Assembly: GCF_001509485.1 (NCBI RefSeq) | Contig: NZ_LLZI01000046.1 | Coordinates: 34,660-98,659, forward strand | DNA length: 64,000 bases | Direction of reading: 5' to 3' | From: Streptomyces sp. NRRL F-4489 | GTDB lineage: Bacteria; Actinomycetota; Actinomycetes; Streptomycetales; Streptomycetaceae | Shown here: positions 45,158 to 54,119 of the stretch, one piece after another | Layout: each line of letters begins with the position of its first letter | How positions within the stretch are numbered: position 1 is the first letter of the stretch | Notes under the pieces: model-generated | Databases searched by the model: none | Told to the model about the DNA's origin: nothing | What the model saw: the letters and a program-made list of their open reading frames with translations, nothing else | Made by a program: the position numbers and the translations under genes

Positions 45158-45646
45158 GTGAGTGAGGAGATATCGACAGCGATGCGGCTGGTGCACCTCC
45201 TGCGCGCGGTGACCGTCGAATTCGGGCTGCGCGGAGCTGAGTTCGCCGGGCGGAACGGCCTGCACCCGACCGATCTGCGGGCCCTGATCTGCCTGCTCGA
45301 CGCCGAGCGGGCGGGCGCCACCCTCACCCCGGGGCGGCTCGGCGAGGCGCTGCGGCTCAACTCGGCGGGCACCACCGCCCTGCTCGACCGGCTGGAGCGC
45401 CTGGGGCTGGTCCGCCGCCGGCGCGATGAACGCGACCGGCGACGGGTGCTGTTGGCGGTGGAGCAGAAAGCGGTTGAGGTGGGCTGGGCGTTCTTCGGTC
45501 CGCTCATCGCCAACCTGGTCGAGACCGCCGAGGACTTCACCCCTGGGGAATTGGACGCCATTCAGCGCTATCTGACCGCGGCTCTCCACGCGGCCGCTCC
45601 CCCCGGCGGCAACACCAAGGGCCCCCGGTCGCAGCCCCGCCCGTAG
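45158..45646 (+). CDS. MarR-family transcriptional regulator
   Basis: A 162-residue winged-helix regulator. The recognition region LTPGRLGEALRLNSAGTTALLDRLERLGLVRRRRDERDRRRVLL is the typical MarR helix-turn-helix and wing; flanking helices form the dimer. The GTG start at 45158 follows a short leader directly after an inverted repeat, so it probably represses itself and the divergent hydrolase. The C-terminal 20 residues are proline-rich. Confidence 0.85.
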   Translation: MSEEISTAMRLVHLLRAVTVEFGLRGAEFAGRNGLHPTDLRALICLLDAERAGATLTPGRLGEALRLNSAGTTALLDRLERLGLVRRRRDERDRRRVLLAVEQKAVEVGWAFFGPLIANLVETAEDFTPGELDAIQRYLTAALHAAAPPGGNTKGPRSQPRP

Positions 45647-45755
45647 GAGGGGCGCCATCCCGGGCGGGGCGTCATCAGCCGCGTCGCACCTCCGTCCGCG
45701 GCACAGCGCATCTCCTCGCACCGCCCGCGCGCCAGGCTTACGCGCCGCTACGGCG

Positions 45756-46721
45756 TCAGATGTGCCCGATTCGGCCGGCGAAGGCGCTGAGGTCGGTGCC
45801 GGTCAAGTCGCAGCTGGTGTCCCATAGTTGCGCCGCGAGGGTGGGGTCGGTGAGGTGGTTCCACAGGGGTTCGCGCCGGGGTTCGCCGCGCAGGCCGAAG
45901 TGGCGCGGGCCCCATAGCTGGCCCCCGCGCACGGCCGGGTCGAGGACGGCTCGGACCGCGGGCCATGCGCCGGCGTGCTTGCCCTGGACGAGGAGGGCCG
46001 CGGGCGCCGCGCCCAGCCGTGCGGCGGTGGTTCGGACGTGGACCGGTGGGCGGGAAGGGGTGAGGGAGTCCAGTGCGCCGCCGGGGTGGACCACCACGCT
46101 GGCCACCGTGCTGCCGGCGGAGCGCAGGCGGCGGTCGAGTTCGACGCCGAAGTACATCTGGGCCAGCTTGGAGCGTCCGTAGGTGCGCTTGGGCCGGTAG
46201 TCCTTCCGGGACTGAAGGTCGTCCAGGTCGAGCCGTTCGGACTTCGCCGCGAAGCTGCCCATGGTCACCACGCGGGCCGCCGGCGCGGCCGAGAGCAGCG
46301 GCATCAGCCACCGGGTCAACGCGAAGTGCCCGAGGTGGTTCGTGCCGAACATGAGCTCATGGCCGTCGCTGGTCTCCTCGCGCGGCGGGTTGTCAAGCGC
46401 GACGCCGGCGTTGTGGACGACCGCGTCAAGGTGCTCGATATTCAGCGATTCCACTGCCGCTTCGAGCGACGAGAGGTCGGCGAGGTCCAGCCGTACGGCC
46501 CGCACCCGCGCACCGGGGACACGCGCACGGATCGACGCCATGGCGGTCTCGGCCTTCACGGGATTCCGGCTGCCGAGGACGACGGTGGCGCCGGTCGCCG
46601 ACAGCTGCTCCGCGACGAAGTAGCCGATGCCGGCGTTGCCGCCGGTGATCAGGAAGACGCGGCCATCGGCACGGGGTAGCTGGTCGACGTTCCAGGGGGG
46701 AGTGGGGGATGTTGAGGCCAT
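45756..46721 (-). CDS. Short-chain dehydrogenase (retinol-dehydrogenase-like SDR)
   Basis: A 321-residue SDR. TGGNAGIG is the cofactor loop, NAG follows in VHNAGVALD, and YGRSK holds the catalytic Tyr/Lys. The longer C-terminus and the DLADLSSLEAAVE pattern resemble the extended retinol/WW-domain-like SDR group. It is monocistronic. Its partner across 304 bp is the secreted protein at 47026. Confidence 0.85.
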   Translation of the reverse strand: MASTSPTPPWNVDQLPRADGRVFLITGGNAGIGYFVAEQLSATGATVVLGSRNPVKAETAMASIRARVPGARVRAVRLDLADLSSLEAAVESLNIEHLDAVVHNAGVALDNPPREETSDGHELMFGTNHLGHFALTRWLMPLLSAAPAARVVTMGSFAAKSERLDLDDLQSRKDYRPKRTYGRSKLAQMYFGVELDRRLRSAGSTVASVVVHPGGALDSLTPSRPPVHVRTTAARLGAAPAALLVQGKHAGAWPAVRAVLDPAVRGGQLWGPRHFGLRGEPRREPLWNHLTDPTLAAQLWDTSCDLTGTDLSAFAGRIGHI

Positions 46722-47025
46722 GGTGGCGGGGCTCCCGTTTGCTGTTGCAGGCGGCTGCGGCCGTTCCCTCGGGGGAGGGGAGGCCCACGGTTTCAGCGGT
46801 CGCCGACATTTCGTCTATGGATCACCGACAGTCCCGCCGGGCGGCCGATATCCGGCCGACGTGGTCCTGGCCGGCGCCGCACCAGGGGCAACCGCCCCGC
46901 ACCCTTTCGACTCCCCGGCTCCGCCGCGCGGGGGAGTCGGACCCTTCGTGCGAACGATGGCTGGGGGTGAGGGCGTTGGCGACGATCAGTGGGAGATACC
47001 AGCACCCTCCGATCGGAGCCAACGC
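46722..47025. other. Gene-free divergent region with a hairpin
   Basis: These 304 bp between the SDR and the secreted protein have no coding signal. A hairpin with stem GACTCCCC/GGGGAGTC (46909-46916 with 46931-46938) lies near the middle. GGAG at 47015-47018 serves as ribosome-binding site for the following gene. Confidence 0.5.
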
Positions 47026-47577
47026 ATGTTGAACAGGACCCTGCGCGTGACCGCTCTCCTTGCCGTCGTGGTGGCCGTTGCCGCGCCGGTGGCCGCCGCG
47101 GCGCCCGCCCCGCCCGCCCCGGCCTCGCGGGAGGCCGCCGCCGTGTCCTCGCTCAAGGGGGACGGGCGCATGGACTACCCCATCGCGGATCAGGAGGTGC
47201 GGGTGTCCGTCGACGCTCACTCCGCGTACACCGGGGGCAGTACGCCGCAGCGCTCCTGGGGCACCTTCCGGATCTCGCACGCGCAGGACGGCAAGGTCTA
47301 CTGGGGTGAGTTCGCGGTCGACTGCCTCACCACTGGCGGCCCCACCGCCACCGTCACCGGCCGTCTGGTCCGTACGAGCCCCGGCCACCCGTGGCTCACG
47401 ATGCTGGACCCGCACACCCGCATGGGGGTGAGCTTCTTCGTTCCCGAGAAGGGGCAGGCCCGGCTGGGGCTTTCCGGTGCCACGAAGAAGGGCGAGCCGC
47501 TGCTCACGAAGTGCATGGCGCCCGCCGCCGACGCGAAGGTGGTCGATGGCGGGTACGCCCTGCGTGATCGGAAGTAG
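47026..47577 (+). CDS. Secreted hypothetical protein (repetin-like)
   Basis: A 183-residue exported protein. The signal peptide is LRVTALLAVVVAVAAPVAAAAP (Sec type), the cleavage region Ala-rich around residue 25. The mature protein is beta-rich: VRVSVDAHSAYTG, WGTFRISHAQDGKVYWGEFAVDC, and a Cys near the end that could pair with the one at DCL. It resembles actinobacterial proteins of unknown role sometimes labelled repetin. GGAG lies eight bases before the ATG. Confidence 0.75.
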   Translation: MLNRTLRVTALLAVVVAVAAPVAAAAPAPPAPASREAAAVSSLKGDGRMDYPIADQEVRVSVDAHSAYTGGSTPQRSWGTFRISHAQDGKVYWGEFAVDCLTTGGPTATVTGRLVRTSPGHPWLTMLDPHTRMGVSFFVPEKGQARLGLSGATKKGEPLLTKCMAPAADAKVVDGGYALRDRK

Positions 47578-47669
47578 GGACGGAGGGGAGAGAACGGGAA
47601 GGCGTGCGCGGGCCGCCCGGGCGCCTGGCCCCCGGCTCGCCCGCCTCGCCTCGCGTCCCCGCCTCGCCC

Positions 47670-48362
47670 CTAACTCGCTCGCCCCCACGCATACCGGTGC
47701 TCCGGGCGCCCCGTATCGCCGTATTTGAGGGTGAGGCGGATGTGGCCGGTGCGTTCGAGGTGTTTGAGGTAGCGCTGGGCGGTGGAGCGGCTGACGCCGG
47801 CGCGGGTGGCGACCTCGTGGGCGGAGAGGGGGAGGCCGGCCTCGTCCAGGATGCGGCGGATCAGGTCGACGGTCGCGGCCGAGTGGCCCTTGGGGAGTTC
47901 GGCGTGCGGGGAGTCGGGGGTGCGGAGCGCCGCGAAGATCCGGTCCACCTGCTCCTGGCCGGCCTCGCCCTGGCCGGCGGCGCCCTCGACGGTACGGCGG
48001 AGGGCGGCGTAGCTGTCCAGTTTGGCGCGCAGACCGGAGAAGCCGAACGGCTTGACCAGGTACTGCAGGGCGCCGTAGCGCATCGCCGCCTGCACCGTGG
48101 CCACGTCCCGGGCCGCGGTCACCATGATCACGTCGGTGTGGTGACCCAGTTGGCGCAGCCGCCGCACCAGGGTCAGGCCGGTCTCGTCCGGGAGGTAGTG
48201 GTCGAGCAGGAGCAGGTCGACGGGGTGGCGTTCCAGGGTGGCCAGGGCCTGGGCCGCGGTATGGGCGCGGCCGGCGACCCGGAAGCCGGGCACCTGGGAC
48301 ACATACGCGGCGTTGATCTCCGCGACGCGGAAGTCGTCGTCCACGACAAGGACATCGATCAC
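47670..48362 (-). CDS. CitB/DpiA-family response regulator
   Basis: A 230-residue response regulator: receiver domain with DDD at the start, phospho-acceptor Asp54 in LLLLDHYLPDE and KPF near the end, then a linker and a C-terminal HTH (LSAHEVATRAGVSRSTAQRYLKHLE). This arrangement belongs to the citrate/malate-type CitB/DcuR family. The GTG start overlaps the stop of the sensor kinase (GTGA), so the pair is translationally coupled. Probable targets are the divergent ABC-importer genes. Confidence 0.85.
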   Translation of the reverse strand: MIDVLVVDDDFRVAEINAAYVSQVPGFRVAGRAHTAAQALATLERHPVDLLLLDHYLPDETGLTLVRRLRQLGHHTDVIMVTAARDVATVQAAMRYGALQYLVKPFGFSGLRAKLDSYAALRRTVEGAAGQGEAGQEQVDRIFAALRTPDSPHAELPKGHSAATVDLIRRILDEAGLPLSAHEVATRAGVSRSTAQRYLKHLERTGHIRLTLKYGDTGRPEHRYAWGRAS

Positions 48363-50008
48363 GGGGACTCTCCTGTGGCGGTGAGCTGGCGGGGGGCGGC
48401 AGGCGGGAGTTCGACGACAGGCCCTAGCGCCTCGGGCAGGACGACCGTGAACACCGCGCCGCCGCCCGCCCGCGCGGTGACCCGGGCCATCCCGCCGTAG
48501 CGCTCGGCGAGCCGGCGTACCAGCGCGAGACCGATGCCGCGGCCCCGGGAGGAGGCGGTGGCGCTCTTGGTGGACCAGCCCTCGGCGAAGATCCGGTCCC
48601 GCATCGCGGGCGGTACGCCGGGGCCGGTGTCGCTGACCCGGAGGACCGCGGTGCAGCCCTCGGCGCGCAGTTCGACCTCCACGAACGGTTCCGGGCAGCG
48701 GTGTTCGGCGGCGGCGTCCAGGGCGTTGTCGATGAGGTTGCCGAGGACGGTCACCAGGTCGCGGGGGTCGACGACGGCGTCCGGCAGGAGGGTGGTGGGG
48801 GAGATGCGCAGCGAGACGCCGCGTTCGGCGGCGATGGCGGCCTTGCCGACCAGCAGCGCGGACAGCAGCGGGTCGTGGACCCGCTCGGCGATCTGCTCGG
48901 CGGACGCCCGGTGCGCGCCGGCCACCTCGGCGACGAACTCCACCGCGGTGTCGTAGCGGCCCAGTTCGAGCAGTCCGCGGACGGTGTGCAGCTGGTTGGC
49001 GTGCTCGTGGTCCTGGGCGCGCAGCGCGTCCAGCAGCCCCTGGGTGCTGTCCAACTCCCGCCCCAGCAGCTCCAGTTCGGTGCGGTCCCGCAGGGTCACC
49101 ACCGCACCGCCGTCCCGGGTCGGTACGCGGTTGGCGACCAGCACCCGGCCGCCGCAGACCGCCAGCAGGTCCCGGCCGGCCACCCGGCCCGCCAGTACGT
49201 CGGTGGTCCGGCCCGGCGGCAGCACCTCGTCCAGGGCGCGGCCGGCGGCGCTCGCGGTCAGGCCCAGCAGCCGCGCCGCCCCGTCGTTGACCAGCCGGAT
49301 CCGGCCCCGCGGGTCGAAGGCCACCACGCCCTCCCGGATGCCGTGCAGCATCGCCTCCCGCTCGTCCAGCAGCGCCGAGATGTCGGCGGTGGCCACACCG
49401 TGCGTACGGCGGCGCAGGCTCCGGGCGACGGCCACCGCGGCCAGCACCCCGGCCGCCAGCGCCGCGCCCGCGTACCGCAGCAGCCCGGGGATGGCGCTCA
49501 GCAGCAGCCCGTGCACGCTGTCGTAGGCGATGCCGACCGAGACCGCGCCGACGATCGCGCCGCGGGCGTCGCGCAGCGGCACCTTGGCGCGGGCCGAGCG
49601 GCCCAGGGTGCCGGTGTCGATCTGGCGGACCTGCTGGCCGGCCAGGGTGCGGCTGGGATCGGTGGAGACGTGGCGGCCGATCTCGGTGGCGTTGGTGTGC
49701 GACCAGCGGACGCCGCGGGTGTCCATGACGACGACGTAGAGGGCGCCGGTGGCGCGGCGGATCCGCTCCGCCGAGGACTGGACGGGGCCGCGGGCGGCGG
49801 GGGCGGTGTGCTCCAGGTCGCGGACCAGCTCCGGGTCGGCGGCCGCGGTCTGCGCGATGGCCAGCGCCCGGCGCATCGCCTGGTCGTCCAGGGCGTGCCC
49901 GAGCGGGGCCAGGAACAGGCCGGTGGCCAGCACCATCACGCCGGTGGTGATGGCCACCTGCGCGGTCAGGACCTGCGCGAAGACGCGGCGGGGCCAGTGG
50001 ATCCGCAT
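48359..50008 (-). CDS. CitA/DcuS-family sensor histidine kinase
   Basis: A 549-residue membrane sensor. TM1 lies near the start (VLTAQVAITTGVMVLATGLFL), then an extracytoplasmic sensory domain ending in TM2 (GAALAAGVLAAVAVA), a PAS domain (MLHGIREGVVAFDPRGRIRLVNDGAARLLGL) and a dimerisation/His-phosphorylation region HEHANQLHTVRGLL. The catalytic domain shows N box NLIDNALDAA and G box DTGPGVP. This is the carboxylate sensor type (citrate, fumarate, malate). It is co-translated with the response regulator and faces the ABC-importer genes across 260 bp. Confidence 0.85.
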   Translation of the reverse strand: MRIHWPRRVFAQVLTAQVAITTGVMVLATGLFLAPLGHALDDQAMRRALAIAQTAAADPELVRDLEHTAPAARGPVQSSAERIRRATGALYVVVMDTRGVRWSHTNATEIGRHVSTDPSRTLAGQQVRQIDTGTLGRSARAKVPLRDARGAIVGAVSVGIAYDSVHGLLLSAIPGLLRYAGAALAAGVLAAVAVARSLRRRTHGVATADISALLDEREAMLHGIREGVVAFDPRGRIRLVNDGAARLLGLTASAAGRALDEVLPPGRTTDVLAGRVAGRDLLAVCGGRVLVANRVPTRDGGAVVTLRDRTELELLGRELDSTQGLLDALRAQDHEHANQLHTVRGLLELGRYDTAVEFVAEVAGAHRASAEQIAERVHDPLLSALLVGKAAIAAERGVSLRISPTTLLPDAVVDPRDLVTVLGNLIDNALDAAAEHRCPEPFVEVELRAEGCTAVLRVSDTGPGVPPAMRDRIFAEGWSTKSATASSRGRGIGLALVRRLAERYGGMARVTARAGGGAVFTVVLPEALGPVVELPPAAPRQLTATGESP

Positions 50009-50268
50009 ACCGTCCCTTTCCCCTCGTGTCTCGTTCGGCGTGCCTGTCCCGGCCGGCCCGGCTGTGTGCGGTGCGATGCGGAATGGACTCTTCCTGTTCA
50101 TCCCGTGCCCACGCAACGTAAGCCGCCGGGGCCCGGCTGCCCAGCCCCCGGCGGACCTTTGTTGTTCTAGCGTGAGCAAAATGGGCACAACAGGGTTTGC
50201 GCGCAGAAAGACGGGTTGCGCCCACAAGGCTGCCGCGGGGGCCCGGCCCGCTCCTAGCCTCCCGGTCC

Positions 50269-51084
50269 ATGAACAGCGATACGAGCCCCGCCATCGAGCT
50301 GCGGGGCGCGAGCAAGACCTTCCGCACCCCCTCGGGCGGACTGCACACCGCCGTGCGGGATCTCGATCTGACCGTCGGCCGCGGTGAGTTCGTCGCCGTC
50401 GTCGGGCCCACCGGATGCGGGAAGTCGACCACCCTCACCCTGGTCAGCGGGCTGACCGAGCCCACCGAGGGCGAGGTGCTGGTGGCCGGCGAACCGGTCC
50501 GCGGCATCGGCGACAAGGTCGGCTTCGTCTTCCAGCAGGACGCCGTCTTCCCCTGGCGCACCGTGCTCTCCAACGTCATGGCCGGCCCGCGCTTCCGCGG
50601 TGTCCCCAAGGCCGAGGCCAGGGAGCGGGCCCGGGAATGGCTCGCGCGGGTCGGCCTCGCCGCCTTCGAGGACCGCTATCCGCACCAGCTCTCCGGCGGC
50701 CAGCGCAAGCGCGTCGCGCTCGCCGCCACCTTCGTCAACGACCCCGAAATCCTGCTGATGGACGAGCCGTTCTCGGCCCTCGACGTGCAGACCCGGGCCC
50801 TGATGTCGGACGAACTGCTCGACCTGTGGGCCGGCACCGGCGCCTCCGTCGTCTTCGTCACCCACGACCTGGAGGAGTCCATCGCGCTCGCCGACAAGGT
50901 GGTGGTGATGACCGCGGGCCCGGCCACCGTCAAGGAGGTCTTCGCGATCGACCTGCCGCGCCCCCGCCGGGTGGAGTCGGTGCGGCTGGAGCCGCGGTTC
51001 CTGGAGATCTACCGGGAGACCTGGGCCTCGCTCGGCGAAGAGGTCCGGATCACCCGCGAAAGGGGTGCCGCCGATGCCGCCTGA
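50269..51084 (+). CDS. ABC transporter ATPase (NitT/TauT-type)
   Basis: A 271-residue ATPase: Walker A GPTGCGKST, Q-loop FVFQQD, signature LSGGQRKR and Walker B LLMDEPFSALD, then the His switch FVTHDLEE. This subfamily powers importers for nitrate, taurine, thiamine precursors and aromatic acids. The start is an ATG with a TAGCCT box 10 bases ahead, so the leader may be very short. It overlaps the permease start by 11 bases and is divergent from the CitAB-like regulators, which probably control it. Confidence 0.9.
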   Translation: MNSDTSPAIELRGASKTFRTPSGGLHTAVRDLDLTVGRGEFVAVVGPTGCGKSTTLTLVSGLTEPTEGEVLVAGEPVRGIGDKVGFVFQQDAVFPWRTVLSNVMAGPRFRGVPKAEARERAREWLARVGLAAFEDRYPHQLSGGQRKRVALAATFVNDPEILLMDEPFSALDVQTRALMSDELLDLWAGTGASVVFVTHDLEESIALADKVVVMTAGPATVKEVFAIDLPRPRRVESVRLEPRFLEIYRETWASLGEEVRITRERGAADAA

Positions 51085-51949
51085 GACCGCCACCGCTCCG
51101 GCCACCGCCCCCGCCCCCGCCGCCCCCGGGGAGCGCGGCCGGGCCCGCGCCCGCGCCGCCCGCAACCACGCGTTCCTCGTCCACGGCACCCGCGCGCTGC
51201 TCCTCGTCGGACTGCTCGTGCTGTGGGAGGGGCTGGCCCGCGCCGCCGTCATCGACCCGTTCAACTTCTCCATGCCGTCGAAGATCTGGGACCAGATCAC
51301 CCAGTGGGCGCTCCACGGCACCCCGCAGGGCCCCCTGTGGGAGCAGGTCTGGTACACGCTCTACGAGGCGCTGCTCGGCTGGGTCATCGGTGTCCTGGGC
51401 GGGGTGGTGCTGGGCATCGCGCTCGGCCGGATCCGCTTCCTGGCCGATGTGCTCGGCCCGTACATCAAGGTCCTCAACGCGCTGCCGCGGATCGTGCTGG
51501 CGCCGATCTTCCTGATCTGGTTCGGCCTCGGCCCGGCCTCCAAGGTCGCCTCCGCCGTCGTCCTGGTCTTCTTCCCGGTGTTCTTCAACGCCTTCCAGGG
51601 CGCCCGCGAGGTGGACCGCAACCTCGTCGCCAACTCCCGCATCCTGGGCGCCAGCAACCGCCAGGTCACCCTCCAGGTCGTGATCCCCGCCGCCACCTCC
51701 TGGATCTTCACCAGCCTGCACGTCAGCTTCGGCTTCGCGCTGATCGGCGCGATCGTCGGCGAGTACATCGGCGCCACCAAGGGCCTGGGCCTGCTGGTGT
51801 CGGCCTCCCAGGGCACCTTCAACGCCGCCGGGGTGTACGCCGCGATGGTGATCCTCGCCGTCGTCGCGCTGCTCGCCGAAGGGCTGCTGGCCTTCCTGGA
51901 GCGGCGGCTCTTCCGCTGGAAGCCGGCCGACTCCGGCGACGCCCGCTGA
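51074..51949 (+). CDS. ABC transporter permease (NitT/TauT-type)
   Basis: A 291-residue permease with about six helices and the EAA loop reading ANSRILGASNRQVTLQVVIPAATSWIF, which contacts the ATPase. The N-terminal 35 residues are Pro/Ala/Arg-rich. The ATG at 51074 lies inside the ATPase gene with GGGG at good spacing; an in-frame GTG at 51065 is an alternative start. It is followed by the binding-protein gene 65 bp on. Confidence 0.9.
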   Translation: MPPETATAPATAPAPAAPGERGRARARAARNHAFLVHGTRALLLVGLLVLWEGLARAAVIDPFNFSMPSKIWDQITQWALHGTPQGPLWEQVWYTLYEALLGWVIGVLGGVVLGIALGRIRFLADVLGPYIKVLNALPRIVLAPIFLIWFGLGPASKVASAVVLVFFPVFFNAFQGAREVDRNLVANSRILGASNRQVTLQVVIPAATSWIFTSLHVSFGFALIGAIVGEYIGATKGLGLLVSASQGTFNAAGVYAAMVILAVVALLAEGLLAFLERRLFRWKPADSGDAR

Positions 51950-52014
51950 GCCTCAACTGCCGTGCTAGCGGCGCCACTTCACCCCGCACCGCCCCCCTTC
52001 CCAAGGACGTGACC

Positions 52015-53046
52015 ATGCGCACCCAGCTCAAGATCCCGGCCGCCCTCGCCGCGGCCGCGCTCGCCCTGACCGGCCTCACCGCCTGCGGCGGCTCCTCGTC
52101 CGGCTCCGCCGCGGACGCCAAGGACGGCAAGATCAAGATCATGGTGGGCGGCCTGGACAAGGTCATCTACCTGCCGGCCCGCCTCACCCAGCAGCTCGGC
52201 TACTTCAAGGCCGAGGGCGTGGACGTCACCCTGCTCACCGAACCGGCCGGCGTCCAGGCCACCACCTCCCTGATCTCCGGCGACGTCCAGGGCGTCGTCG
52301 GCTTCTACGACCACACCCTCGACCTCCAGGCCAAGGGCAAGCAGGTCGAATCGGTGGTGCAGCTGGCCCACGCGCCCGGCGAGGTGGAGGTGGTCGGCAC
52401 CAAGGCCGCGTCCGGGATCACCTCGCCCAAGGACTTCAAGGGCAAGAAGCTGGGCGTCACCGGCCTCGGCTCGTCCACCGACTTCCTCACCAAGTACCTG
52501 GCGGTCAAGAACGGCGTACGGACCGAGGACATCCACCCGGTCGCGGTCGGCGCCGGCCAGACCTTCCTCTCCGCCCTGGAACAGGGCTCCATCGACGCCG
52601 GGATGACCACCGATCCGACCGTCGCGCAGGTCGTCGACAAGAAGATCGGCAAGGTGCTGCTCGACATGCGCACCCCCGAGGGCTCCCGGCAGGCGCTCGG
52701 CGGCCTCTACCCGTCGTCCAGCCTCTACATGAACACCGACTGGGTGAACAGCCACAAGGACACCGTCCGCAAGCTCGCCAAGGCGTTCGTGCGGACCCTC
52801 CAGTGGATGTCCACCCACACCCCGGAGGAGATCGCCGCCAAGATGCCGTCGGACTACGCCCAGGGCGGCAAGGAGCTGTACGCGCAGGCCATCAAGGACA
52901 CCCTGCCGATGTTCACCAAGGACGGGGTGATGCCGGCCGACGGCCCGGCCACCGTCGAACGCGTCCTCAAGGCGTTCAACCCCAACCTCCAGCACGCCAC
53001 CATCGACCTGGACAAGACCTACACCACCGAGTTCGTCAAGAAATGA
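52015..53046 (+). CDS. ABC transporter substrate-binding lipoprotein
   Basis: A 343-residue lipoprotein. The signal sequence ends in a lipobox at LTGLTAC, so the mature protein is anchored by Cys24. The body is of the NMT1/SsuA-like group: DKVIYLPARLTQQLGYFKAEGVDVTLL, GDVQGVVGFYDHTLDLQAKG, and DAGMTTDPTVAQVV. The bound solute is unknown; sulfonates, nitrate, thiamine precursors and aromatic compounds are the family range. It completes the importer operon and lies beside a carboxylate-type two-component system. Confidence 0.85.
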   Translation: MRTQLKIPAALAAAALALTGLTACGGSSSGSAADAKDGKIKIMVGGLDKVIYLPARLTQQLGYFKAEGVDVTLLTEPAGVQATTSLISGDVQGVVGFYDHTLDLQAKGKQVESVVQLAHAPGEVEVVGTKAASGITSPKDFKGKKLGVTGLGSSTDFLTKYLAVKNGVRTEDIHPVAVGAGQTFLSALEQGSIDAGMTTDPTVAQVVDKKIGKVLLDMRTPEGSRQALGGLYPSSSLYMNTDWVNSHKDTVRKLAKAFVRTLQWMSTHTPEEIAAKMPSDYAQGGKELYAQAIKDTLPMFTKDGVMPADGPATVERVLKAFNPNLQHATIDLDKTYTTEFVKK

Positions 53047-53066
53047 CGGGCTGTCAGGTGCGGTGA

Positions 53067-53094
53067 GCCGGCCGGGCGCGGTGCGCGGGCCGGC
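53067..53094. terminator. Short hairpin between converging units
   Basis: Seven-bp stem GCCGGCC/GGCCGGC with a 14-base loop in the 59-bp gap between the binding-protein gene and the converging conflict-system operon; weak. Confidence 0.4.
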
Positions 53095-53105
53095 CGCCGC
53101 CGGGA

Positions 53106-54119
53106 TCAGCTGCGGAAGCCCAGGTGCACATGGTCGTGGTGGGTGGCGTCCGAGAAGAACTGCCCGGCGGCGCCGCCCGCAAGCTGGTACGGCCCGCCGA
53201 CGTTGTAGGACCCGGCGGCCGCGCCCTGGCGCATGAACGACTCCACCAGCCGCCGCGGCGTCGCCGGATCGACCACCGCGTGCCCGTCGATCCGCCAGAC
53301 ATCGACCGCCCGCCCGCGCGGGTGGTCGCTGGGCCGGTCCGTCCCGAACACGTTCAGCGGATGGCCGGACCGCACCACGCTCACCGCGATCCGGTGGGTG
53401 CGGGCCAGCTCCAGCAGCGCCTCCAGCACGCTGGTGTGCACCGCGCCGCCGCGGATGTCCGCGGCCGCCGCCGGCGGCAGTTCGATGGCGGGCCCGGCCG
53501 CCAGGACGCGCCGCGCGGCCTCGCCGGGCGCCTCGGCGGGGGCGCCGGGCGCAGCCGGGTGCAGCGCGGTCACCGTCCAGCGCGGCCGCGCCCGGCGCAG
53601 CCGGACGTCCACCGTCGTCCCGCCCGCCACCACGCGGCCGTCGGCCCGCCGCACCCACTGCCGGCACACCACCAGCACACTCGCCGCGTCCGCCAGGATC
53701 CCGCCGTACTGCGCGTCCACCACCTCCAGCACCGCCTCGGTGCCCCCGGGCCGCAGCGCCCCCGCCTGGTCCACCAGCGACGGTGCCAGCCCCAGCGCCG
53801 CCACCCGCGCCCTCGCCGCGTCCCGCTCCCCGGCCGGCCACGCCCCGATGGCCCGCACCACCTCCACCGCGCGGGACTTGACCTCCGGGTGCACCTCGCC
53901 GGGGCCGGGCCGCCACGCGGGGGGCGCGGGCAGCGCGGAGGCCGTCCCGCCGCCGCCCGGCCGGGCCGTCGCGGTCGCCGCCGGGCCGGTGCGCCGCCCG
54001 GTGCACCCGGCGGCCCCCAGCACCACGGCCGGCCCGGCCGCCAGCACGGTCCGCCGCCGAAGCCGCGCCCCGTCCGGCGCCCCGTCCCGCGCGTCGTTCC
54101 GTTCCCGTACGCCGCTCAT
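53106..54119 (-). CDS. Tat lipoprotein with M15-like metallopeptidase motif
   Basis: A 337-residue protein, last of the seven-gene operon. A twin Arg signal (RLRRRTVLAAG) and lipobox GAAGC near residue 39 predict a Tat-exported lipoprotein. The C-terminal 100 residues carry SDHPRGRAVDVW and DHVHLGF, the H-x-D/H-x-H pattern of M15-type D-Ala-D-Ala peptidase folds, so a cell-wall or peptide hydrolase role is plausible. The rest is low-complexity Ala/Pro/Gly plus one predicted globular section. Its start overlaps the upstream protease stop (ATGA). Confidence 0.7.
   Translation of the reverse strand: MSGVRERNDARDGAPDGARLRRRTVLAAGPAVVLGAAGCTGRRTGPAATATARPGGGGTASALPAPPAWRPGPGEVHPEVKSRAVEVVRAIGAWPAGERDAARARVAALGLAPSLVDQAGALRPGGTEAVLEVVDAQYGGILADAASVLVVCRQWVRRADGRVVAGGTTVDVRLRRARPRWTVTALHPAAPGAPAEAPGEAARRVLAAGPAIELPPAAAADIRGGAVHTSVLEALLELARTHRIAVSVVRSGHPLNVFGTDRPSDHPRGRAVDVWRIDGHAVVDPATPRRLVESFMRQGAAAGSYNVGGPYQLAGGAAGQFFSDATHHDHVHLGFRS

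Noticed and set aside
51979..54006. 675-residue minus-strand frame across the ABC binding protein
   Set aside because: It runs antisense to the real binding protein with no recognisable motif; GC-rich shadow.
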